Assembly (NCBI RefSeq): GCF_021352225.1
Contig: NZ_JAAUVI010000001.1
Span: forward strand, 124,001 to 188,000
DNA from: Methylobacterium sp. C25
GTDB lineage: Bacteria; Pseudomonadota; Alphaproteobacteria; Rhizobiales; Beijerinckiaceae
DNA: 64,000 nucleotides
Direction: 5' to 3'
Shown here one piece after another: positions 8,701-16,036 of this stretch. The first letter of the stretch is position 1. Every line of letters starts with the position of its first letter. The translations under genes and the position numbers were made by a program. The notes under the pieces are model-generated. The model was not told the origin of the DNA. It saw only the letters and a list, made by a program, of their open reading frames with translations, and ran no database searches.

Positions 8701-10025
8701 GCGTCGCGCGGCGAATTTTGCCCAGCGAGCCAAGCCGCCGCGGCTGGTGTCCGAGCCTCGCCCGGCCGATGCCCACAGGCGATGGCCTGCTCGCGCGCGT
8801 GCACCCGCCGCTGGGGATCCTGAGCGCAGCTCAGCTCCGCGCCGTCGCCGAAGGCGCCCGGCGCTACGGCAACGGCCACATCGACATCACGGCGCGGGGC
8901 AACCTGCAGATCCGCGGGGTCAGCAACGAAACCGCGTGCGCCTTGGCCGCCCATCTCACCGATACCCGTCTCGGCGACGTCCGCGCCGATGGCGGTCCGC
9001 AGCGGCTGACGATGACGAGCCCCCTTGCGGATTGCGATCCCGATGCGCTGATCGACGCCATAGCGCTGGCGCGCGAGATCGAGGCCGTCGGCCTGACGAT
9101 TGCGGGGCTGCCAGCCAAGATGCTCGTGGCGATCGAGAGCGGGGGGCAATGGGGGCTCGGCGCGTCGGAGGCCGATCTGCTCATCCGACCGACCGGCAGG
9201 GATCGCGTCGCGATCGGGTTGGCGACGGACGCCGAGGCACTCTGGATGCCTGAGGTGGCGCTCGATGAGGTGCCGGCTTTACTCGGCCGCATGCTTAACG
9301 CCTTCGTCACTACCGAGCACCGCCGCATGCGCGATCTGGACTCGGAAGAGCAGGCAACGATCTGCGCAGTTTGTTCTGAACCCGCACGCGCATCGCCCTC
9401 CCCTCTCGGCGGGAGAGGGGAGAAGGTTGGCACACGGGAAGCTGAAACGACGACGGCGATCCTAGACGTCGGGCTCGCTCATTTGCCGGCCGTAACGGCC
9501 GTCGTCGTAGAAGCTCCGTTCGGCCGCTGCGACACCTCCGGTTTCGAACTGTTGGCGCAGACCGCTGCGCCTGCGGAGGGCGGTCTTGAAACGTCAGCAA
9601 GCCGAGGCTTCGTGATCGTCTTCAGCGAGCCAAAAGAAGCACGAGTTGCGCTCGATGCCCTCGCCACCGCCGGCTTCATCACCGACCCCGCCGATCCCCG
9701 CCGCGCCGTCGCCGCCTGCCCCGGCGCCCCCGCCTGCGCCTCGGGAACGACACCCGTCCAGGACCATGCCGCCAGTCTAGCCAAAGCCTTCGCGCCCTTC
9801 GCCGCCCGCGGGCTCACGGCCCACGTCTCGGGCTGCGGCAAGGGCTGCGCCCATCCCCGCCCCGCCGATCTCACGCTGGTTGCCGAGGATGGCCGCTATC
9901 GCGCGGCGCTCGACGGCGCACCAGGAGATGCACAACAGGCGCCTTGCCTGACTTTCGAGGCGGCGCTCGACCGCGTAAGGAGGGCCGATCCGGCCCGGTC
10001 CTTAGCCGGTGCCTTCCCTTCATGA
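8697..10025 (+). CDS. cobG: Precorrin-3B synthase CobG
   Basis: Oxygen-dependent monooxygenase making precorrin-3B in the aerobic pathway, a relative of sulfite/nitrite reductases with a 4Fe-4S cluster. The protein is 442 residues from a GTG overlapping the cobN stop. The N-terminal ferredoxin-like repeat contains NGHIDITARGNLQIRG. The C-terminal half carries CPGAPACASGTTP and HVSGCGKGCAHP, with cysteines suited to ligate the cluster. Between the two halves (residues about 230-250) lies an in-frame Ser/Pro/Gly/Arg segment encoded by a DNA palindrome (9398-9422) that resembles a dispersed repeat seen elsewhere in the window. The segment falls in the inter-domain linker, so function is probably kept. 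Confidence 0.92.
   Translation: MSVARRILPSEPSRRGWCPSLARPMPTGDGLLARVHPPLGILSAAQLRAVAEGARRYGNGHIDITARGNLQIRGVSNETACALAAHLTDTRLGDVRADGGPQRLTMTSPLADCDPDALIDAIALAREIEAVGLTIAGLPAKMLVAIESGGQWGLGASEADLLIRPTGRDRVAIGLATDAEALWMPEVALDEVPALLGRMLNAFVTTEHRRMRDLDSEEQATICAVCSEPARASPSPLGGRGEKVGTREAETTTAILDVGLAHLPAVTAVVVEAPFGRCDTSGFELLAQTAAPAEGGLETSASRGFVIVFSEPKEARVALDALATAGFITDPADPRRAVAACPGAPACASGTTPVQDHAASLAKAFAPFAARGLTAHVSGCGKGCAHPRPADLTLVAEDGRYRAALDGAPGDAQQAPCLTFEAALDRVRRADPARSLAGAFPS
9398..9422. repeat. REP-like palindrome inside cobG
   Basis: CTCCCCTCTC and GAGAGGGGAG form a perfect 10-bp stem around a 5-base loop. The sequence beginning CATCGCCC.TCCCCT (from 9391) also starts the hairpin at 27063 between pstS and pstC, so both look like members of one dispersed palindromic family. 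Here it is read through in frame. Confidence 0.65.
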
Positions 10026-10046
10026 CCTCCAGGATTCTTTAGGACG

Positions 10047-10679
10047 ATGCGGCCCCGGCACGACTACATCCGCGACGGCAGCGCAATCTATGCGCGCTCC
10101 TTCGCCATGATCCGCGCGGAGGCCGATCTCGCCCGCTTCACGGGCGCAGCCGAGCGCGTCGTCGTGCGCATGATCCACGCCTGCGGCATGACCGACCTGC
10201 CGAAGGACGTGGAAGCCTCCGCCGATTTCGCCGAGGCCGGTGAGCGCGCGCTGAAGGCCGGCGCGCCGATCTTGTGCGACGTTCGCATGGTCGCCGATGG
10301 CGTCACCCGAAGCCGGCTGCCCGCCCGCAACGAGGTGATCTGTACCCTTGGCGATGCCAGCGTGCCGAACCTCGCCGCGCAGATGCAGACCACCCGCTCC
10401 GCCGCTGCGATGGAGCTGTGGCGCGAACACTTGCCGGGAAGCGTCGTGGCGGTCGGCAACGCGCCGACCTCGCTCTTCCGCCTGCTCGAATTGCTCGACG
10501 AGGGTGTCGCACCGCCTGCCGCCGTGATCGGCATTCCCGTCGGCTTCGTCGGCGCGGCTGAATCTAAGGAGGCACTCGCCCGCGATGGCCGCGTGCCCTT
10601 CATCGTCGTCCATGGGCGCCGCGGCGGCAGCGCCATGACGGCTGCCGCCGTCAATGCACTCGCCAGCGAGGTCGAGTGA
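10047..10679 (+). CDS. cobH: Precorrin-8X methylmutase
   Basis: Catalyses the methyl migration from C-11 to C-12 that converts precorrin-8X to hydrogenobyrinic acid. The 210-residue length is standard. The start is MRPRHDYIRDGSAIYARSFAMI; the catalytic histidine lies in VVRMIHACGM (about residue 43), and the pocket motifs ILCDVRMVADGVTR and TRSAAAM are present. The start ATG follows AGGAC closely. The gap to cobG is 21 bp, and the stop overlaps the next gene (TGATG), so it belongs to the riboswitch operon. Confidence 0.95.
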   Translation: MRPRHDYIRDGSAIYARSFAMIRAEADLARFTGAAERVVVRMIHACGMTDLPKDVEASADFAEAGERALKAGAPILCDVRMVADGVTRSRLPARNEVICTLGDASVPNLAAQMQTTRSAAAMELWREHLPGSVVAVGNAPTSLFRLLELLDEGVAPPAAVIGIPVGFVGAAESKEALARDGRVPFIVVHGRRGGSAMTAAAVNALASEVE

Positions 10680-11467
10680 TGGAGGCGAGCGAGCGCATCG
10701 AGGCTGAAAGACTCGAGATGCCTGAGGTGTCGCTCATGGCGAAGACAGGCACGCTCTACGGCGTGGGCATGGGGCCGGGCGATCCGGAGCTGCTGACGCT
10801 CAAGGCGTTGCGCGTGCTGGAGCGGGCTCCTGTGCTCGTCCATTTCTGCAAGAAGAGCCGACGCGGCAATTCCCGGACGATCGCCGATGCCGTCGTGAAC
10901 GATCCCAGCCGCGAGTTTCCGCTGGTCTATCCCTACACGACCGAACTGGCGCCAGATGATGCCGAGTACGTCTCGGCGCTGGCCGCCTTCTACGACGATG
11001 CCGCAGCCCGGCTCTCAGACCACCTCGGAGCCGGCCGCGACGTCGCGATCCTGTCGGAAGGCGACCCCTTCTTCTACGGCTCGTTCATGCATCTCTGGCG
11101 GCGCCTGAAGGGGCGCTTCCCCATCGAGGTGATCCCCGGCGTGACCGGCATGTCCGGCTGCTGGACGCGGGCCGGCACACCGATCACCTGGGGCGACGAC
11201 GTGCTCACCGTGCTCCCGGCGACCCTGCCGGAGGACAAGCTGCTCGCGCGCCTGCGCGACGCCGACGCCGCCGTGATCATGAAGCTCGGCCGGCATCTCC
11301 CGAAGGTGCGCGCAACGCTCGCCGCGACGGGCCTCCTGCAACGCGCAGTCTATGTCGAGCGCGGCACCATGGCCGGCGAGAGCATCGAGCCGCTGGCCGA
11401 GAAAGCCGACGACAAGGCACCATACTTCTCCATGGTGCTGGTGCCCGGCGAGGGCCGCCGCCCGTGA
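10679..11467 (+). CDS. cobI: Precorrin-2 C20-methyltransferase
   Basis: SAM-dependent methyltransferase making precorrin-3A. It has the SAM-binding motifs GVGMGPGDPELLTLKA, AILSEGDPFFYGSF and VIPGVTGMSGCWTRAGTPIT of the tetrapyrrole methylase family. An ATG at 10679 overlaps the cobH stop (TGATG), giving 262 residues with a non-conserved 19-residue leader. A second in-frame ATG at 10736 (MAKTGTLYGVG), with GAGGTG just upstream, matches the usual CobI N terminus better and may be the true start. The stop overlaps cobJ (GTGA). Confidence 0.93.
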   Translation: MEASERIEAERLEMPEVSLMAKTGTLYGVGMGPGDPELLTLKALRVLERAPVLVHFCKKSRRGNSRTIADAVVNDPSREFPLVYPYTTELAPDDAEYVSALAAFYDDAAARLSDHLGAGRDVAILSEGDPFFYGSFMHLWRRLKGRFPIEVIPGVTGMSGCWTRAGTPITWGDDVLTVLPATLPEDKLLARLRDADAAVIMKLGRHLPKVRATLAATGLLQRAVYVERGTMAGESIEPLAEKADDKAPYFSMVLVPGEGRRP

Positions 11468-12222
11468 CCCGAGGATCGGTAACGGTCATCGGCCTAGGTC
11501 CCGGAGATCCGCGCCTGCTGACCCAGGCCGCGAGCGAGGTACTGGCCCAGGCCGAGGATCTGATCGGCTATTTCCCCTACGTAGCCCGCGTTCCCGAGCG
11601 CGAGGGGCTGGTGCGGCATGCCAGCGACAACCGCGTCGAAGTCGACCGTGCACGCCATGCGCTGCAACTGGCGGCATCGGGGCGGCGGGTAGCCGTCGTG
11701 TCGGGGGGCGACCCGGGTGTGTTCGCGATGGCAGCGGCCGTGTTCGAGGCGGTGGAACACGGCGAGCCCGCTTGGCGCGAGCTCGACATTACGGTCGAGC
11801 CCGGCATCACCGCGATGCTCGCAGCAGCAGCGCGGCTCGGTGCACCCTTGGGCGGAGATTTCTGCGCGCTCTCGCTCTCGGATAACCTGAAGCCTTGGGA
11901 GGTGATCACCGCCCGGCTGCGGGCCGTATTCCAGGCCGATTTCGTTGTCGCGCTCTACAACCCGATCTCGTCGGCGCGGCCATGGCAACTCGGCCACGCT
12001 CTCGGGCTCGCCGCGGAATGTCGCGCCGGCAGCACGCCGGTCGTCTTCGCCCGTGCCGTCACGCGACCGGACGAGGCGATCCGCGTCATGTCGCTCGATG
12101 ACGCACGCGAGGCCACTGCCGACATGGCGACGGTGGTAATCATCGGTGCCTCCGGCACGCGCTTGATCACGCGAGAAGGCAGAGCACCCTTCGTCTACAC
12201 CCCGCGCAGTGTGCCGAAATGA
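11464..12222 (+). CDS. cobJ: Precorrin-3B C17-methyltransferase (ring contraction)
   Basis: SAM-dependent methyltransferase that methylates C-17 and drives corrin ring contraction to precorrin-4. The protein is 252 residues from a GTG overlapping the cobI stop. Motifs include VIGLGPGDPRLLTQAA, VSGGDPGVFAMAAAV, the family-typical FCALSLSDNLKPWE and FVVALYNPISSARPWQL. It is the last plus-strand gene of the operon. Its final 28 bases overlap the convergent cobK, so there is no spacer in which a terminator could lie. Confidence 0.95.
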   Translation: MTRGSVTVIGLGPGDPRLLTQAASEVLAQAEDLIGYFPYVARVPEREGLVRHASDNRVEVDRARHALQLAASGRRVAVVSGGDPGVFAMAAAVFEAVEHGEPAWRELDITVEPGITAMLAAAARLGAPLGGDFCALSLSDNLKPWEVITARLRAVFQADFVVALYNPISSARPWQLGHALGLAAECRAGSTPVVFARAVTRPDEAIRVMSLDDAREATADMATVVIIGASGTRLITREGRAPFVYTPRSVPK

Positions 12223-13025
12223 GGCTTCGCCGTCATTGCGTGCTTCGTTCGCACTGACGCGTCGGGCGCGGTCAGCCAGCGCTTTGCCTGCCCGGCATCT
12301 TGCACCGAAGGCACGTCCGGCACGTCGGGACGCTTGACGATGATGACCGGGATGCCGAGTTCGCGTGCCGCGATGATCTTGGCGTAGGTGGCCGTGCCAC
12401 CGGAGTTCTTGGTGACAAGCACCTCGGTCCCGGTCTCTTTCAGGAAGGCAATCTCCTCATCCACAGCGAATGGGCCGCGGGCCGAGATCTCCGTGAGTTT
12501 CGGCAGCGAAACGAGGTCTCCGACCCGCTCGATCGTCCGAGCGACATAGTCGTGCTGGGGTGCAGCGCCGAACGCTGCGAGCTCCTGACGGCCGATGGTG
12601 AGGGCGACGCGGCGCGGCAGGGGACCGAGCGCGGCAGCCGCCTCTGACATATCTGCGACTTCGGTCCAGGCGTCACCTGCTACGGGTTTCCAGGCTGGGC
12701 GGCGGATGGCGAGAAGCGGCACGCCAACCTGCGCGCAAGCCGTTGCCGTGTTTTGCGAAATCCGCGCAGCAAAGGGGTGGGTGGCGTCGACGACGCGAGC
12801 AATGCGCCCCTCGGTGAGCCATGTCGCGAGCCCCTCAGGACCGCCGAAGCCGCCGATGCGTGTCAAGAAAGCGCTCTTGGCTGGCTTCGACGTGCGTCCG
12901 GCGAGCGAGAGCGTCACGGCGAATTGGGCGAGCCCGGAGAGCAGCTTGAGCAACTCCGTGGCCTCGCTCGTACCGCCCAGGATCAGGACGGGTCGTAGCC
13001 CTGCCGCGTCCTCGCTCACCTCCAT
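12195..13025 (-). CDS. cobK: Precorrin-6A reductase
   Basis: NADPH-dependent reductase forming precorrin-6B. The 276 residues begin with VLILGGTSEATELLKLL, the dinucleotide-binding start of CobK/CbiJ, then VVDATHPFAARISQNTA and VLVTKNSGGTATYAKI near the C terminus. It is transcribed against the cob operon and overlaps cobJ tail to tail by 28 bp. The C terminus is about 20 residues longer than the last conserved segment, consistent with a stop that has drifted into its neighbour. The gene is not behind the riboswitch, so it may be regulated separately. Confidence 0.93.
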   Translation of the reverse strand: MEVSEDAAGLRPVLILGGTSEATELLKLLSGLAQFAVTLSLAGRTSKPAKSAFLTRIGGFGGPEGLATWLTEGRIARVVDATHPFAARISQNTATACAQVGVPLLAIRRPAWKPVAGDAWTEVADMSEAAAALGPLPRRVALTIGRQELAAFGAAPQHDYVARTIERVGDLVSLPKLTEISARGPFAVDEEIAFLKETGTEVLVTKNSGGTATYAKIIAARELGIPVIIVKRPDVPDVPSVQDAGQAKRWLTAPDASVRTKHAMTAKPHFGTLRGV

Positions 13026-13050
13026 AATCGAACCCCGATCTGCCGATGAC

Positions 13051-13926
13051 CTAGCGGCAGGTCACGCCGTAATCCGAAACATTCGGATAGTCGCCATCAC
13101 CCACGGTCGTGACGGCGAGAGTGCCGGCCGAGCCACGGTAGTTGAAACCACAATAGCCGAAGCCGGTGCCCGAGCAGCTCTCGACCTCGACAACGCCGCC
13201 CTTCACGAGGTCGATCTCGCGGCCCTGCTCTGCGCGGTCTTTGCCGATCTTGCCGGGGACGGGGCTCCAGCCGTTGGAGACGAAGAGCTTTCGCGCCTTG
13301 TCGATCGGCACGCCGTAGACATTCGGCACCACGGCCTTGCCGCCGCAGCGCGTCTCCAGGGGCGCGAGTGGCACGAGGTTCGGTGCGCCTTCGCCCGTGA
13401 TGAGGAGATCGGCAAGCGGCTGACTCAGGTAGTCGCCGCTCCAGATCCGCGCCCGGCCACCCTCGAGCGGCAGAATGCTGCCGATGGTGTCCTTCGCTCC
13501 GCGCGGTGCGTAGGCGATGGCAACAAGGGCGTCGCCCCGAAAGATCGCAACGTTGCCATCCGAAAGCAGGCACGAGCCGCTCGTGCCCTGCTCGAACTTG
13601 CCGACAAAGCTGATCGCCTGAATGCCATCCGGCAGGGCCACTTCTCCGGTGATGGCCCAACCCTGGCCCGCGACCAACCGCCCGGCGGCGGTCGACGGCT
13701 TCTTGGTGAGGTGCTGGCATGACTCGGCGTCTTCGGATTTCGGCGGCGCTTTCGGGATCTCATGCGCAGCTGCAATCGCGAGCGTCTTCACCTCCGAGGT
13801 CGGCGCCGCTCCCTGGCTGAGCGCCGGGAACGCGCCGGCGACGAATGGAACTGTCGCGAGTACCCATGCGATGTACCGGCGAACGATTGCCTGCTGTGGC
13901 GTCGTCTCGATCCGTTTCGGAAGCAC
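13051..13926 (-). CDS. Secreted protein with PASTA-like segment, function unknown
   Basis: About 291 residues from a GTG at 13926 (the frame is open to 14001, so the start is uncertain). An N-terminal hydrophobic stretch (YIAWVLATVPFVAGAFPALS, then QGA) looks like a signal peptide, so the protein is likely periplasmic or exported. The C-terminal half has VVPNVYGVPIDKARKLF followed by a Gly/Trp/Pro turn, resembling a single PASTA repeat; PASTA domains bind muropeptides or beta-lactams in other proteins. Cys-rich motifs (CSGTGFGYCGFNYRG) close the protein. I do not recognise a family and suggest no enzymatic role. It diverges from dinB. Confidence 0.65.
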   Translation of the reverse strand: MLPKRIETTPQQAIVRRYIAWVLATVPFVAGAFPALSQGAAPTSEVKTLAIAAAHEIPKAPPKSEDAESCQHLTKKPSTAAGRLVAGQGWAITGEVALPDGIQAISFVGKFEQGTSGSCLLSDGNVAIFRGDALVAIAYAPRGAKDTIGSILPLEGGRARIWSGDYLSQPLADLLITGEGAPNLVPLAPLETRCGGKAVVPNVYGVPIDKARKLFVSNGWSPVPGKIGKDRAEQGREIDLVKGGVVEVESCSGTGFGYCGFNYRGSAGTLAVTTVGDGDYPNVSDYGVTCR

Positions 13927-14111
13927 TCGCCCACTCTCCCACGCTGCCGTTGCGCCGAGCTGATACCTCACAGCAAAGCCGCAACCTGTGCGGTGCCACA
14001 AGCCGCAACGATCCGAGTCGGCTCCAGAAGGAAGCTGTGGCCGGCTATTTCAGTGAAGCTTGCGAAGCGCGTGCCGATACCGGATTCTGCTTCGGCGAGA
14101 CGAAAGCACCC

Positions 14112-15413
14112 GTGACCCCGTTCTGCCGCGACTGCGTGACCGACCAGACGTCCGGGGCCGTGCGCTGCCGGGACTGCGGTTCGCCGCGCCTGCTGCTGCA
14201 CCCGGCCCGCGACCGGCTCGCCATCGCTCACGTCGATTGCGACGCCTTCTATGCCACCATCGAGAAGCGGGATCACCCGGAGTTGCGCGACCAGCCGGTC
14301 ATCATCGGCGGCGGCAAGCGTGGCGTCGTCTCGACGGCCTGCTATCTCGCCCGCGTCTCCGGGGTGCACTCGGCCATGCCGATGTTCAAGGCACTCAAAC
14401 TCTGCCCTGACGCCACCGTCATCAAGCCGAACATGGAGAAGTATGTCGGCGTCGGTCGACAAGTCCGGGCGATGATGTTCGACCTGACGCCGATGGTCGA
14501 GCCGGTCTCGATCGACGAGGCTTTCTTGGATCTCTCGGGCACCGAGCGGCTGCACGGCGCGAGTCCGGCGATCTCGCTCGCCCGCTTCGCCAAGAGGGTG
14601 GAGGACGAGATCGGGATCACCATCTCGGTGGGACTTTCGGCCAACAAGTTCCTGGCCAAGATCGCGAGCGACCTCGACAAGCCCCGTGGCTTTTCGATCA
14701 TCTCGGCGGAGGAGGCCGTGGAGTTCCTCGGCCCGCGCTCGGTCGGGATCCTGCCCGGCATCGGCGCATCGGCACGAGAGCGGCTGGCGCGGGCCGGCGT
14801 GCGCGTCGTCTCCGACCTGCTGTGTGCCGATCCGAAGCGCTTGCATACGGCACTCGGCCGCGATGCCGATCGGCTGGTCGCGCTCGCTCGTGGCGAGGAT
14901 CGTCGCGTCGTGAAGACGACCCGCGAAGCCAAGAGCGTGTCCTCCGAGACCACCTTCTCAGCTGACCTCGCCAAGTTCGAGGAGTTGCGGCCGATCCTGT
15001 GGCGGCTCTGTGAGCGCGTCTCATCGCGCCTCAAGAAGGCCGAACTCGCCGCCGGCAGCGTGACCCTGAAACTCAAGGACCGCAGCTTTCGACTGCGTAC
15101 CCGGACCCGCGGCGGCATTGGCCCGACCCAGCTTGCGGACCAGCTCTTCCGGCAAGGCGAGGCGATGCTGCGTGAGGCCTGCGACGGCACCGCGTTCCGC
15201 CTCATCGGCATCGGCGGCGGCGATCTCTGCGCTGCCATCCACGCGGATCGTGGCGACCTCGCCGACGGTAGCGTCGCAGCGACCGCCAAGCGTGAGGCCG
15301 CGCTCGACCGTGTGCGCGAGAAATTCGGAGCGGCGGTGATCCAGCGCGGCCTCACGTTTCAGCCGGCAGAGGCCGCGCTGAAACCCGACGTCGTACGTTT
15401 CAAACGTCCTTGA
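14112..15413 (+). CDS. dinB: DNA polymerase IV (Y-family translesion polymerase)
   Basis: Error-prone polymerase for lesion bypass. The polymerase core starts LAIAHVDCDAFYATIEKRD and includes the catalytic acidic motif VSIDEAFLDLSG, SANKFLAKIASDLDKP and the helix-hairpin-helix GILPGIGASARERLA. As in many Hyphomicrobiales homologues there is an N-terminal zinc-ribbon-like extension (FCRDC and RCRDC pairs). The GTG at 14112 (VTPFCRDC) gives 433 residues; a GTG at 14037 is an alternative, and the frame is open to 13845 but overlaps the divergent gene's leader. I see no clear GTTC-N7-GTTC LexA box upstream. Confidence 0.92.
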   Translation: MTPFCRDCVTDQTSGAVRCRDCGSPRLLLHPARDRLAIAHVDCDAFYATIEKRDHPELRDQPVIIGGGKRGVVSTACYLARVSGVHSAMPMFKALKLCPDATVIKPNMEKYVGVGRQVRAMMFDLTPMVEPVSIDEAFLDLSGTERLHGASPAISLARFAKRVEDEIGITISVGLSANKFLAKIASDLDKPRGFSIISAEEAVEFLGPRSVGILPGIGASARERLARAGVRVVSDLLCADPKRLHTALGRDADRLVALARGEDRRVVKTTREAKSVSSETTFSADLAKFEELRPILWRLCERVSSRLKKAELAAGSVTLKLKDRSFRLRTRTRGGIGPTQLADQLFRQGEAMLREACDGTAFRLIGIGGGDLCAAIHADRGDLADGSVAATAKREAALDRVREKFGAAVIQRGLTFQPAEAALKPDVVRFKRP

Positions 15414-15605
15414 AGCGCCGCAGCACGGGACCGTCCGCGTGGACCGAATTCCGAGCGCGCGATTGCGTCGGCAGCATCTAGTTGATCACAACTTCGATCA
15501 ACAACCAAAAGTTATAAACCGGAATAATCACAATACCAGCGATCGTCGACAATCATTAACCTCGCGATGCGATCATGATCATTGCAACGCTGGGGAGCGA
15601 AAACT

Positions 15606-15857
15606 ATGATTGAAGACCGACGAGAGCTTCCAAGGTCAGATATATTCAAATTCGGATTTGCAGTCGTCCAGGAAGCTTCTGCGACATACACTTGCATGAC
15701 CCTCAACGTCACAGATCGCGGCGCAAAGATCGAAGTCGAGGACTCCTCGAAGCTTCCGGACCACTTCTTGTTGGCTCCGACCGAGGACAAGGATCCAAGA
15801 CCCTGCCGTGTTCTTTGGCGGATCGGTCCCAAGATGGGTGTCGTCTTCACGGATTGA
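15606..15857 (+). CDS. PilZ-domain protein
   Basis: An 83-residue single-domain protein. It has the arginine cluster DRRELPR (Arg 5, 6, 10), matching the PilZ RxxxR switch, and NVTDRGAKIEV (34-44), matching (D/N)xSxxG with Thr in place of Ser, so c-di-GMP binding is plausible. It starts MIEDRRELPR at the ATG preceded by GGGGAGCG. It converges on a GGDEF-EAL gene, placing a possible c-di-GMP receptor next to a turnover enzyme. The 192-bp upstream region is AT-rich for this genome and contains AGTTG-N4-CAACT at 15480 and GATCATGATC near 15570. Confidence 0.85.
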   Translation: MIEDRRELPRSDIFKFGFAVVQEASATYTCMTLNVTDRGAKIEVEDSSKLPDHFLLAPTEDKDPRPCRVLWRIGPKMGVVFTD

Positions 15858-16036
15858 GCGGGCGTCCAGGAAGTTCCGCGAGACGGCTTCCCGATGAGAC
15901 CCGCCGGAACGTCGTCGGATGAGCGGTTCAAACTCTTAGGGTAGCGGACATCGCTGCAGGATGACGCATGCGAGCGAACCAACGTAGGCGACAGCCATTG
16001 CCGTGACGCCTTCTGCCTTCCGTCCTGCGAAACCGC

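Noticed and set aside
15480..15580. Small inverted repeats (AGTTG-N4-CAACT, GATCATGATC) upstream of the PilZ gene
   Set aside because: Arms are too short and the region is AT-rich, so they are expected by chance; listed in the gene entry only.
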